A stretch of DNA of 64,000 bases from contig CATKHK010000017.1 of assembly GCA_949751835.1 (NCBI GenBank), forward strand, positions 248,001 through 312,000. Direction: 5' to 3'. The stretch comes from Blepharisma japonicum. Its lineage: Eukaryota > Ciliophora > Heterotrichea > Heterotrichida > Blepharismidae. The notes under the pieces were generated by a model. It saw nothing but the letters and a program-made list of their open reading frames with translations, had not been told where the DNA came from and ran no database searches. How positions within the stretch are numbered: the stretch's first letter is position 1; every line of letters starts with the position of its first letter. Below are positions 51,201-61,672 of the stretch, one piece after another. The translations under genes were made by a program, and so were the position numbers.

Positions 51201-53576
51201 TTTTATTAATTTGGGTGATATTTCTTTATTTGAATCACTTTCTTGCTCATCAAGCATTGCTCTTAAATCTAAAACCATAGGTGTTGGATGTAAATCATTA
51301 TCAGAAACTTCTTCTAATGTTTTTTCTTCTGCTTCAGAAATATCTTCAAAAGAGTTTTTATCAAAATGCTCACTATTATCTGGCTCAGGTATTTCATCAA
51401 TTCTAAAGTCTTGTACTCTGTGACTTGAAGGTTTTTCAATTAAAAATCATTCAATTTTTGGAGAAAAAGCCTCTGTATCACTTGAAGCAGCGTGATCTCT
51501 CTCTTCAGATTCTTCTCTAACATCTTTTTCTTGGCTAAGCGCATCTTGCTGTGATATAGATGAACTTGATTCTTCAATTATTGGTTCTTCATAATCTTCA
51601 TATACAGATATATATGGTCCATTAGAAATGTCGGAGTCTTCTGATTTTTGCAACGAAATTCTCCCTATTGGAAGTGGTGGGATTTTTATAGAAACTCTAT
51701 CACGCTCAGAAACTTCAGGTGTAGCTTCGTAAGGAGTCCTGCTTGATGATTCTGTTCCTCCTGTCCTTACAGCTGAATTTTCACCAATACTCCCAAGCTC
51801 ATCAAGTTGGGCTTGAACCATAATTTCATTATCTAAAAATTTTTGTTCAATTTCAGAAAATCTAGTTTGTAAAGTTAGTCTAAATTGGTCAACAAGCTCA
51901 CTTTTGCTATTTTTCAAGCTGTCAGGAGGGTCTTTAAAGTCAATTCACTCTTCATCTCTTTCTGTTTCTTGCCTTTCTATTGAAAATTTTGAAGTGTTTT
52001 GGCTTTTTACTGGAATTGATAATTCTTCTTGATGAGGAAAAGATTCAATTGATAATTTTTGCTTTTTATTAAATAAGGAATTTAATAAAGAGCCGCCGAA
52101 TCCTAGCTCTTCAGAGGAACGAGATTGGTAGGACTCAGTTATTTCTTCTATTTGTCTTTTATGATAAATATTTCTATATCACCTTTGAATAATAGTAGCT
52201 GCTTCGTCAGGAGTATATTTATTTTCAGATAACAATTTTTTAGTCTCACTTACTCTTTCTTGAAGTATTTTCAATTTTTTCATCAATGCTTCGCGATTAT
52301 CTTGAGTAGGCTCTTCCAATGATTCTTGTATATAAGGATGAACAGCGATATCTGAGAGATCGGAGTCTGATTGATTTTTCCACCCACTTAGATTATTAGA
52401 TTTATTGTTTTCGATTTTTTTCATGTCCCTTTCATGCTTATAGCGGTTTAAAGGACTTACATATTGGCTTTGAGATAGCGGGTCTACTAATAAGCGCTTT
52501 TTAGATTTTAAGTTAGAGCTGGAAAGTTCATTTATACGGCTATTTCCTTCTTTTTTCTTTTTTTTCTTTTTTGTTTTCTTAAAAGCTGATTTTCTTTGTT
52601 TTTCAACCATTTCTAAAGCTCTTTCTCTCTCTTTTTCTTTAACTAATTCTTCAAGCCTGGTTTGAAGTTCTACAATTTTAATTTCTTTTTTTTTTAGTTG
52701 CATATATTTTTGTACGTTTGGATCTGGACTTCAATGTGATTCTTTAGTTTTTTCAGCTTCAATTTTAGGGCTTTTTCTTCTTGGCTTTAAATTTGGATAC
52801 AATTCTAGCCCAATATTTGCTCTCCTTTCATTAAGTGATCGCTCTCTTTCTGCTTTTTTCTTTTCTCTTAATTCAATTTCTTCAGGATTTCTTACATATT
52901 CTTTGTATTCAAATTTGGTTTGGTCAGCCCCTCAAGCCATTTTGTGTAGCTTTTTCTCTTTAGGTACTTTTTTTGAATTTTGTTTTCGGATAGCTTCATT
53001 TGTTTTTTTCAGCTTGGTTTTCTTTTCCTCTTCTTTTTTCTTTGTTTCTTCTTCTTTTTTAATATTTATGCTTTTTTCTAATTGATTTTTAGCAAGAGTT
53101 TCATAGATAATCTTTTTAATTTTTCCATTGGGAGCTGGCTTTTCTTTTATGATTTCGATTTCTGGCTGCTTAGGCTGAGGAGGTTGAATTTTTCTATCTC
53201 GCTTAGCAGATTTAGAGCGCACTGGCTTAGGACTTATCTCGTGTGAGATTTTTGGTTCAGGAGGGCTTGCTAACCTTTTTGAAATTCCTTTTAAGCTTGA
53301 TGATCTTTTAATAGGTGAAGTTTCTTTGCTAATTGCGTTTCTCCCTCTCAGATTGATATTTGTTTCAGATTTTCTTATTTGAGGCTTAGGTTTTAATAAG
53401 TTTTCAGGTTTTTTTGATAATGATTTTTTTCCAGCGAGGGTCTGTAGTGATTTAATTTTTTTCCCAGTTACAAGAGTAGAGTTATTATGATTTCCATTTG
53501 TATTTACGTTGAGAATAAATTTTGGCGATGAAGTTTGGTATTCAGTAGCATATAGCAAGTCTTCCTGATTTTTCAT
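48231..53576 (-). CDS. Large IQ-motif, DUF4378-like (TRM/CEP350-type) putative cytoskeletal protein
   Basis: 1781 residues in one exon when six TGA codons are read as Trp. N-terminal 215 residues: basic, Ser/Lys/Pro-rich. About 215-460: charged coiled coils with a poly-Lys run. About 460-475: IQ motif (ATIIQRWYRNIYHKRQ), a calmodulin/centrin site. About 800-1400: a disordered region of many imperfect repeats with the core ESPRQ or ESPK, including three tandem 14-residue units SQESPKLVASIASL. The last about 210 residues are ordered: IYLQMLFDCVNEALNYI, LFGESQLVSVFERVKEYM, NWLDYEEEEVQVKLDVADM, then ELVIDETIKLL. This order resembles DUF4378, found in plant TRM proteins and related to the end of CEP350, which place PP2A/FOP-like partners at microtubule-organising sites. 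Family assignment is inferred by eye. Confidence 0.75.
49469..49594 (-). repeat. Three tandem 42-nt repeats in the DUF4378-like gene
   Basis: Units at 49469-49510, 49511-49552 and 49553-49594 differ by only a few bases and encode SQESPKLVASIASL in frame three times (the last copy begins with the unit's end). The units are a multiple of three, so copy number can change without shifting the frame. Confidence 0.85.
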
Positions 53577-53732
53577 ATTAAGTCTTAAAAGCTTGGTAGT
53601 TTAAATAGCTTTTATAACAATATCTATAAAATTAGTATTTGAATCATCCATTAAAAGAAAAAATAAAATTACAATCTACGAAATTTAAGATTATTAGTTC
53701 AGTATTCAGCATAAATTTCCAAAAATTTTATG

Positions 53733-54629
53733 TTACTTTTTTTGATGTATTGGCATTGGAGTTATTGATATTTCAGGAGTGTGCACCGATAATCTTCTTC
53801 CACGTTCAACTGAATATAAATCTCTAACCTTTTTTGAGCTTATTGAGCTATTTCTCCTAACGTTGCATGATCTTGGTCTATTATGCTTCACTAATTTTTC
53901 TTCACTTTTTGCCAAGCACTCATGTATTTCTTTCTGGATTTTCTGCTTTCTTTCTTTATTTCTCTCATGAGCTTTTTCTGCAGCATTATCAAAATTATTT
54001 ATATAATTGCAGTTGCATTTAGCTGACCTGCATTTTTTACATTTTGCATTCATTTCTTCATGAAGAAGTAAAACTGCAACAGTTGAGCATTTTATTCCAT
54101 TTATATGAATTGGGCTATTTTTCCTTACACTTCGCTTCTTTCTTTTAGGAGAGTATAGTCTAGGTTTTTTTAGTGATACAGAAAAGCTGTTGTGAAAATT
54201 ATCAATAAGCCGAATTTTATTTTCTAATTCTGGGTTTAGAGGGGTATTAGGGTACATAGAAGTCTTGCAGTCTGATAATGATGAAGTTTTTGGTCTTGAA
54301 TCAAAATGATCTCATACAGAGTATTCTTGTCTTCTTTGAAATATCATTGGTTTATGTCTTGATACTCTTGCATAAGCTTCATATAAAGTTTGTGAAGGAC
54401 TGCCCAATGATACTCTTCTTGCTATTGGCTGATTATCTTGGCTTATCTGAAGCTTAGAATCCAAAGAGCTGTTAAGAGGAAAAGGATTTTTGCCCAAATG
54501 TTTAGGGAAATCGCCTTGTTTTTGAAACATTGAAAAATTTTGCAGCGCATATTCAATATTTGCACTGAGCCATGAACAACGATCTCCTTGGATTGAGTCT
54601 AAGGAGAATTTTTCTTCTTTAAGTTCCAT
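53733..54629 (-). CDS. Hypothetical basic protein with a Cys-rich patch
   Basis: 298 residues, one exon, one TGA read as Trp (QEYSV-W-DHFD). The middle has a compact Cys cluster, CKKCRSAKCNCNY (about residue 195), which could bind zinc, then a Lys/Glu helix (KERKQKIQKEIHECLAKSEEK) and a basic Ser-rich tail (RRNSSISSKKVRD). ARRVSLGSPSQTLYEAYARV near the N-terminus may be a short helix motif. No family recognised. It lies upstream of the DUF4378-like gene on the same strand with 156 bp between. The ATG at 54629-54627 (MELKEEKF) was chosen over an upstream TTG. Confidence 0.65.
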
Positions 54630-55116
54630 TCTTATCAATATAAATGACTATTTATTTGAATATATATGTATAGTAAGTTAACGCTGTTCAATATAAATAT
54701 ATTAAATTATTTCATTTTCAAATTTCTTGAATAATATAAATTTATGACTAAATAGATTTATTAGAGCAAAAATAGCCTATTTTCCTTGGGATTTTTCTGA
54801 TTAATAAGCAGCATGATTTTTCTTAAATCCATTAAAGATTATCTAAATTTAAGCTTGCAAATTCTAAAATACACTCCAAAAAATATATAAATAAGCAAGA
54901 AAGATTAATTAATATACCAGTAATAAATTGACCTGAAATTCTTTAGACCTGATTAAATTCAACATTGTGATTTTTAACCGATGATTTTGAAAATTTAAAC
55001 CCTTTACAGCTATATGATTTTTTCCCTTCTAATAATTTCCACAATTACTTATGACATCAAAGTAAAACTCCATGGTTGGCTATTTCAAGCATATTACCTG
55101 TTATGTTGTAATAATT
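54630..55116. other. Divergent intergenic region
   Basis: 487 bp, AT-rich, between the gene ending at 54629 (minus) and the gene at 55117 (plus). An in-frame upstream ATG at 55072 lies inside it but the extra 15 residues look like leader. No RNA gene or repeat found. Confidence 0.45.
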
Positions 55117-56133
55117 ATGTCTGCCCATAATAATAAAGTTTGCAGAAGTATTTCAGTGATTACCAACTCTCCATTAGGTTTACCAACATTCAAACAAACC
55201 CCTATTTCGCTTGCCCCAGATTTTGCTTTGTCCTTGCTTAACAAAGAGCTCGAAGCTCAAAAAAATTGCTCAATTCAAGTGATCCAAGAGCTAGTAAATC
55301 TCTATAGACAAGCCATTGAATACTATGAATTTGTCAATGACCAAAAATTCATGTATTATCAAGATCGCTTACATAAATTTTTAGTCAGACCTGATATTCT
55401 CCATGCAATGCAGCAAGAAAATGAAAGACTAAAAATATCGAGAGCTACAAATAGAAAACCAAGAAGCCGAGCAACTACAGTAGCCAAACTCCAACCAGTG
55501 AAATCGAACCCCGAGCACCGAAATTTAACTTCAGATGAAGTTAAAGCAATAATTCCACCAGTTTCACCCAAAAAAATTAATAAAATAATGACAAAAAACG
55601 AAGATGAAAGCAAGATAGTTACAAGCAAAACTGCTAATGACTTCAAAACACAAGATTTAAATTTAGAAGAGAGGCTAACTAATAGAAGACAAAGATCACA
55701 AAATACTTCATTAAATAACAGTTTTAACCAAGATAGCTGCAGCCCGGATAAAGGAGTGCAAATTTTATATGATGATTTAAGTGACATTGAAGAAGAAACT
55801 CGAGTTAGCTCGAGGAGATCAAGCTCAATTTCTGTTAACCAAATCAATAATGAATTAAATAAAATACAACAAGAAAGGAAAGAGTTTTCTCCAGAAGTTT
55901 TGGAAAAGAGGCTAGAAGAGATTATGGAAAAGTATTTTTGTGAGAAAACTGAAAGAATTACTGAAATTAAAGTCAAATATGAAAGAGAAATGCAGAGGCT
56001 GAGCGAATCAGGACTGGCAAGCAGAGGAAAAATGAGCGAAATTAGGAAGCTTATGAATGAAGAGATTGAAGCTGTAAATGCAGCTTTGGAATTTTCGAAA
56101 CAAGGGGAATTACTGAAACTAAAAGAATGCTAA
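55117..56133 (+). CDS. Hypothetical protein with helical ends
   Basis: 338 residues from the ATG at 55117 (MSAHNNKVCRSISV), one exon, no Trp. Residues about 35-105 are helical (FALSLLNKELEAQKNCSIQ, then RQAIEYYEFVNDQKFMYYQDRL) and resemble the N-terminal helical domain seen in several uncharacterised ciliate coiled-coil proteins. The middle is disordered and Lys/Ser-rich; the last 90 residues are a coiled coil (PEVLEKRLEEIMEKYF, EREMQRLSESG). No named family recognised. Confidence 0.65.
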   Translation: MSAHNNKVCRSISVITNSPLGLPTFKQTPISLAPDFALSLLNKELEAQKNCSIQVIQELVNLYRQAIEYYEFVNDQKFMYYQDRLHKFLVRPDILHAMQQENERLKISRATNRKPRSRATTVAKLQPVKSNPEHRNLTSDEVKAIIPPVSPKKINKIMTKNEDESKIVTSKTANDFKTQDLNLEERLTNRRQRSQNTSLNNSFNQDSCSPDKGVQILYDDLSDIEEETRVSSRRSSSISVNQINNELNKIQQERKEFSPEVLEKRLEEIMEKYFCEKTERITEIKVKYEREMQRLSESGLASRGKMSEIRKLMNEEIEAVNAALEFSKQGELLKLKEC

Positions 56134-56320
56134 TATATATTACATAATTTCTGAGCTTTATATATAAATCTCACCAAGATTGATGCTTTCTCAATTTAAA
56201 TTTTAAATAAAAATTTTAAATTTTATTGAAAATTTAGTGTCTTGAAATTCAATTGTGGCGGATTAAGAAACATTTATTATTTATTTAGATATAGAAAAAA
56301 AATTATTGTGTGCTTTTTTC

Positions 56321-56557
56321 TTAAAATAGTTCACAATGGCATGATGGTTGCTGAGTGTTTTCTATTAATTTTGTTGTTGATTTTCTTGTAGAATACAAGG
56401 AAATATTTATTGTGTTTTCTAATTCTTCTTCTGATCCTTCAGCTTGTGTGTCTATATTATCATCATCAAATTCTTTTAAGCAGGAATAAATTGTTTGTGT
56501 GTAACTAACAATACTTGGAATTGAAGATATTGATTCACTATATTCTATGGATTGCAT
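56321..56557 (-). CDS. Small hypothetical acidic protein
   Basis: 78 residues, ATG to TAA, no Trp. It is Ser/Thr/Glu-rich (SISSIPSIVSYTQTIYSCL, GSEEELENTINISLYSTRK) with a C-terminal CHCELF. The frame lies between two better-supported genes and has no homologue I recognise, so it may be a true small gene or chance. Its C-terminal Cys residues could be lipidated, but this is a guess. Confidence 0.35.
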   Translation of the reverse strand: MQSIEYSESISSIPSIVSYTQTIYSCLKEFDDDNIDTQAEGSEEELENTINISLYSTRKSTTKLIENTQQPSCHCELF

Positions 56558-56698
56558 ATCAGTTTATTTAAAATTTATTAGTGGCTTAATATGATTTCTA
56601 TTTTCAAAATGTCATCACTGATCTTTCAAAATCCTCATAAATATGGAGATTCTGTGCTAAGAAAATAGATGTGGGCCTATGTAAAGGAAATTTTTATT

Positions 56699-57142
56699 TT
56701 ATTTTTTAAGTTTATTTACATGAAATAAAAGACTTTTCAAAGGATTTTCTGTCTGATTTTCATTTACCTGCAGACTATTTTCAGACACATTTTCATCAGA
56801 AACCTGACTATTTTCATCTGCACTTGTAAAATCCTTACAACTTGGTATCTCAGGATACAATTCTTTATTTTTGCAAATTTGTGTTCTTACAGATAAACTT
56901 TGCTTAATTCCTAACAAGTTTGGTTCCAAGTTCATGGATTCTCACCTTGTGACATTTAACGTACTCATTTCATCATTAAATGTGCTCTTAAGGCAGCATG
57001 TAAAGCTATCTAAACTTTCAGCACAATTTGTATTTGGGCATTCATATCTTGAAGTTGGACAGTTGATCTTATAAGAAATATATTCTATTAAGCAGGAAAT
57101 AGAAAATGAATACACCAAAGGAATTAGCAGTATCAATTTCAT
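56699..57142 (-). CDS. Small secreted Cys-containing protein
   Basis: 147 residues, one exon, one TGA read as Trp (NVTR-W-ESMN). The N-terminus MKLILLIPLVYSFSIS is a clear signal peptide, probably cut before the first Cys. The next 60 residues hold closely spaced Cys (INC, YEC, TNC, FTCC), with two more later (TQIC, PSC), eight in all, suggesting disulfides. The last 50 residues are acidic and flexible. NVT and NQT sequons are present. No family recognised; its size and sequence do not suggest the mating pheromone gamone 1. It starts 48 nt after the PEPCK stop on the same strand. Confidence 0.65.
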
Positions 57143-57190
57143 CTTTCTTATCGTTAATTTTAATAAATCTATTTAGATTAATAGCTTAGC

Positions 57191-58846
57191 TTATAGTTTT
57201 GGACCTGCAGCTTTAGTTTCTTTAGAAGACCCAGCTTCATATTTCTTGAAGTTTTCGACAAATTGGCCTGCAAGTTTCTTCAAGGTTTGGTCATATTCGT
57301 CTTTATTTGCCCAAGTATTCTTTGGTGTAAGAATATGTGGATCTACGCCTGGGCAGCTTTGAGGGACGTGGAGTCCAAAGATAGGGAGAGGCGATGTTGG
57401 GACATTGTCAAGTTCTCCTGCATGGATGGCATCAAGAATTCTTCTAGTGATTTTAAGATCCATTCTTTTACCAACTCCGTATTTTCCGCCAGACCAGCCA
57501 GTGTTAATAAGCCAAGTTGTGGCGCCGTGCTTTCTTAATTTAGAAGCAAGCAATTCAGCATATACAGATGGATGAAGTGGTAAGAAAGCTTCTCCAAAGC
57601 AAGCTGAAAAGGTTGATTCAGGGTCTTTAATTCCAACTTCAGTTCCTGCAACTTTAGCGGTATACCCGCTGATGAAGTGGTACATTGATTGTTCTGGTGT
57701 TAATTTAGAGACTGGTGGAAGCACTCCTGAGGCATCACAAGTCAAGAAAATAACATTCTTTGGGTGTCCTCCAACAGCTGGAAGTTTTACGTTTGGAATA
57801 AACTCAAGAGGATATGAAAGTCTTGTGTTTTCTGTCAATGAAACATTAGAAAAGTCAACTTCTCTAGTGCCAGGTTGGAAACAGACGTTTTCAAGAACAG
57901 ACCCAAATCTAACAGCATCATAGATTTCTGGTTCTTTTTCTCTGCTTAAAAAGATGCATTTTGCATAACAACCTCCTTCGATGTTGAAAATTCCTTCATC
58001 AGTCCAACAGTGTTCGTCATCTCCAATAAGTCTTCTGTGTGGGTCAGCACTGAGTGTGGTTTTTCCTGTGCCTGAAAGTCCGAATAACAAAGTTGTATCA
58101 CCTTTTGGTCCTTCATTAGCTGAAGCGTGGAGGGAAACAACTCCGTATTTCTTTGGCATCACATAGTGCATAACTCCAAATAGACCCTTCTTCATTTCAC
58201 CAGCATATTGACTTCCAAGGATAACCAATTTTTGGTCTTTGAAATTGACGTTAACGGAAGTCTGTGAGGTGACACCTTCAACATGGGTGTCAGCTGGGAA
58301 TTCTCCTGCATTTAGGACGTGGTAATCGATATGATTGAAATCATTCGCAAGCTCTTCTTCGGTAGGGCGGATCAACATGTTGTGCATGAAAAGGGCATGG
58401 TAAGCTCTTGTGCAGATAATTCTGACTTTAAGTCTGTATTTTGGATCCCAACCAATGTATCCATCGACCACATAGAGGTAAGGTCTGTTGTTTAAATAAT
58501 CAATAGCTCTTTGCTTGTTAATCTCATATGAAGCTTCAGAAAGAGGGATATTGACCTTTCCCCACCAAATGTCTTTTTCTGTGGTTTCTTCTTTGACAAC
58601 ACGCTTTTCCTTTGGTGAACGCCCAGTTGCTGATGCTGAATAAGCACAAAGAGCTCCTGTGCTGGACATAGTAGTTGGAAGAGTATATGGGTTTGCTGGC
58701 TCTTTGCCTAAGCACATCTCATAATATTCAGGAACCATGAGATTGCGGTAAATGTGCCTGTTCACAATTCCAAGCTTTTTTAAGTCAGGATGGCCTGTAA
58801 AGTCATGGACTTTGGTCGTAAAAGATCGACTTATGCGTCCCAACAT
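57191..58846 (-). CDS. pckA: Phosphoenolpyruvate carboxykinase (ATP)
   Basis: 551 residues, one exon, all seven Trp TGG. ATP-type PEPCK (EC 4.1.1.49) motifs in order: SATGRSPKEKRVV, LNAGEFPAD, the P-loop LFGLSGTGKTTLSADPHR (about residue 260), IGDDEHCW with metal-binding Asp, FLTCDASGVLPPVSKL, and TWLINTGWSGGKYGVG. It converts oxaloacetate and ATP to phosphoenolpyruvate, CO2 and ADP, the entry to gluconeogenesis or paraglycogen synthesis. The N-terminus MLGRISRSFTTKV may be a mitochondrial targeting peptide, but the evidence is thin. Its 1-kb upstream region is unusually long for this window. Confidence 0.97.
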   Translation of the reverse strand: MLGRISRSFTTKVHDFTGHPDLKKLGIVNRHIYRNLMVPEYYEMCLGKEPANPYTLPTTMSSTGALCAYSASATGRSPKEKRVVKEETTEKDIWWGKVNIPLSEASYEINKQRAIDYLNNRPYLYVVDGYIGWDPKYRLKVRIICTRAYHALFMHNMLIRPTEEELANDFNHIDYHVLNAGEFPADTHVEGVTSQTSVNVNFKDQKLVILGSQYAGEMKKGLFGVMHYVMPKKYGVVSLHASANEGPKGDTTLLFGLSGTGKTTLSADPHRRLIGDDEHCWTDEGIFNIEGGCYAKCIFLSREKEPEIYDAVRFGSVLENVCFQPGTREVDFSNVSLTENTRLSYPLEFIPNVKLPAVGGHPKNVIFLTCDASGVLPPVSKLTPEQSMYHFISGYTAKVAGTEVGIKDPESTFSACFGEAFLPLHPSVYAELLASKLRKHGATTWLINTGWSGGKYGVGKRMDLKITRRILDAIHAGELDNVPTSPLPIFGLHVPQSCPGVDPHILTPKNTWANKDEYDQTLKKLAGQFVENFKKYEAGSSKETKAAGPKL

Positions 58847-59840
58847 ATTTATTTATTCGTGGATAAGAGAGTTAGCATTATTTGTGGATGAGATTAAATA
58901 TGGGTTAAGGATTATCCTGTGTAAAGATTTTTTGTAAAAGTCTTATAATTTGGAAGAGAGGAACTAAGAATTATTAGAAAGTTCGAAAATTGAATTATGG
59001 TATGAAATGGAACCTATTTTAAGTATCGATAATCCTGCTATTTGATTTGAAAAAGCAGGTATTAGATATGGATGAGCTTTATTGGATTTCAATAAGAGTA
59101 ATGCCTAATTTTGAGTAAGAAGAGGGTTTCTATTTATTGTTAAATGACGATAATTGTACGCGAAGTTGATTTGAAATGCGACATTTATTTTGAGACATTA
59201 CTGATAGAAAATATCTCAGAAAATGTGGAATTTCGATAAAACAAAAAGGAAAAGCTTAGATTTTCTAATAAAATGATCAAATATTCGGTTAAAAAATTTA
59301 ATTAAGCATATTGCTAATATTACTTTAATTTCCCTTAAGTTAAATTTCACTGGCGATTTTAATTGATGAAAATCCCTAACTAATATAGAGATATGTAAGT
59401 TTTATAGTGAATGGAATGGAGACTCTCACTGACTGAATTTAAAATACTTAAATTAATGTATATCAAATTTATAAATATTTTTCTTACATTAACAAACCAC
59501 AGTTTGTGAGAAACTGCATGCGGGATATTAATGCAAAAAAAATTCCCCGAATGTCTCAAATTAGTTTTAAAGAGTCTCTATAATTTTCAAAGATAATTTT
59601 CAACAGTTTTAATGTGAAATTTTTATAATGCAGGTTAATATAAAATTCTTTTGAGGCTTATAAAACCTAGTTGATTTTTTATAATTTTTGAAATAATCTA
59701 TTTTTATATATTTAATCTTTTCGTTAAGTAAAATTCTAGAGAAATTGCACAAGATTTAGCTATATAAAAATAGATTTCCCCAATATTCAAATCTTATTCC
59801 GCCTTGCCTACTAAAATCCTCCATTTTAATAATTTTACAT
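58847..59840. other. Long intergenic region upstream of PEPCK
   Basis: 994 bp, AT-rich, between the PEPCK start and the stop of the gene at 59841 (both minus strand). It is the longest gap in the window. The short complementary words TTGAGACAT (near 59195) and ATGTCTCAA (near 59550) occur about 350 bp apart; this may be chance. No open frame or RNA gene seen. Confidence 0.45.
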
Positions 59841-61544
59841 TTAAGAACCTTTACTATATTTTTTCTTCATTCTGCTTGCACTCAAAATTAATTTTTTCAT
59901 CTCTTCTTTTTCAATTCAATATTTCAAATGCACAAGCTTTTGTTTCCTCCTTATCCTTCCCCACAATTCTTGTATTGCTTCTTTCATATGTTCATTAAGC
60001 ACTTTGTTCCTTAAGCTTTCGGGGATATTTAAAAGTTTTCCTGAGGCTTGCTTTCTTTTCTTTTTCTTAACTTTTGAACCTGCAAGCTGAGATATCATTT
60101 CTTCAAGAACATCATTCCATTTTTCTATTAACTGCTTGTATTTTGTGTTATATGACTCTACACTTTTTTTCCATGCAGCCTTTATTTTTAGAACACATTC
60201 TATGTAATAAACAAAGTGACTAGGAACCTGCTCTTTTGTGGCAATTTCTTTGATACATGATGCAATGTTTCTTTTAGAAATTTTCATAATTAATGGGCCA
60301 CCTAAGAGAAACATTAGTCGAAGCTGATTTTTGGCTAAAGCAATTTGACGAGTCTTGATTTCAAAACCAGGAGGGAATTTTGATCTAAAGCATCTTTGAA
60401 TCTTATTAGCCTTTATATGTAAAAGTTTATATCTCAAAATTTTTTTCTTGAGATCTTCATATAAAGATTGTCAAGTCACAAGCCCATGTGCCGAATAAAT
60501 TAAAGTAAATCAAGTTTTTTCGAAAAATTCCTTTCTTGAAATAATATTTTGTATTTGCTGGGCTTTTTTTTCCGCAATAATCCTCATTTCTTTTCTCAAT
60601 AAAACTGATTTTTTTATCATATCCCTATCTTCGTCTTGCTGATTTTTTCTTTTATGCACTTCAAGCCTGTGTTTTTCTCTTTCTTTTATTTTTCCTAAAA
60701 TATCACTTTGATTCATAGGAGTAATATTTGCTAATGATCTATTAAATTCCACATAATTTTGCCTTTGTTCATTTCTCCTTTTTTCAAGTATTGATTGCAC
60801 CCTAAATTCAAACTCAGCCCTTAACTCTGGATTGGCCTTAATTCTTTGTATTTCTTTCATATATGAAGGAATAAACACTTTTTTATAAATTTGTTTAGTT
60901 GTACCTTGGTGTTTTACTCCTGGCTTATTTTCATTTCCAAATTTTATCTCGACTTTGAATCTTGCATCAATAATAGCTTTTACCCCAATAAAGCATTTTC
61001 TTTCAACAAAATTCGAATGTCTTCCTATTATTTCTAACAAATCAGTCACTGAATGATATTCATAAACATCTGCTGTGGGCTTTACATTTTTAAATGATGC
61101 AAAAATTTCTAAGCGGCCTTTTTCTCTTTCTATTTTAACTCTCAGGGGAGAAGGCAAATCTTTAACTTTGACAGAGAAAAATTGATACTCATTAGCAGCG
61201 ATAAATCCTTCAGGGGATTCCCCTTCCTCCATATCAATGAATTGGCTTGAAAATTTTTTTTCATTGCAAACGATGTTTAATTTTTGAATTAAATCATCAA
61301 ATTGTTTTCCATAAAAGTTCAAAGGAAGCGATTCCTTTAGTTTAGGCATTTTGGATTTAATTGAATATTTTCGATTTGTAAGCACCTCAATAAGCTTGAA
61401 GGGTTTTTCATAATGCTCGTTTTGTTTTAATGTGAGTGTACTTAATGATGAGCTTGATGACATAGAAATCTTAGGTAGTTCTACTGTTTTGTTTAAATAA
61501 AAAGTTTCATCTTCAAAGTCTGATAAACTAGAATGTCTTTTCAT
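59841..61544 (-). CDS. Hypothetical basic protein with helical C-terminal half
   Basis: 567 residues, one exon. Three TGA codons are read as Trp (EKT-W-FTLI, LVT-W-QSLY, LKY-W-IEKE). The first 80 residues are Ser-rich. About 110-215 looks like a beta-rich globular unit (FFSVKVKDLPSPLRVKIERE, GRLEIFASFKNVKPTADV). From about 225 the chain is highly charged and helical, with an IQ-like HIKANKIQRCFRSKF near residue 385 and ILEKRRNEQRQNY coiled segments. The layout, a small beta domain plus coiled coil plus IQ, is common in ciliary axoneme-associated proteins, but no family can be named. The ATG at 61544 (MKRHSSLSDF) was chosen; upstream frame starts only at GTG. Confidence 0.65.
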
Positions 61545-61672
61545 GAAATAATAATAAAATTCTATCTCAAAATATTTTATATTTACCACCTAAAAATAAA
61601 CTAAATTATTTGATAAGTCCTTTAAAACTCATGCTTTAAGTATATATTTATTAGAAGTTTATTGCTAGACAA

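Noticed and set aside
48231-53576. Firm naming of the large protein as CEP350
   Set aside because: Only the C-terminal pattern and general layout agree; the CAP-Gly domain of CEP350 is not present, so only a DUF4378-like label is supportable.
55072-55116. Upstream start for the gene at 55117
   Set aside because: The 15 extra residues look like translated leader, and the second ATG opens a more typical N-terminus.
55359-55976. 205-codon open frame on the minus strand
   Set aside because: Antisense shadow of the Lys/Glu-rich gene at 55117; hydrophobic, Ser/Leu-rich, with no upstream signals and no recognised domain.
30713-59627. A 17-base word (GTGAAATTTTTATAATG) present at 30713 and 59611
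   Set aside because: In DNA this AT-rich such matches are expected by chance, and the flanks do not extend the match.
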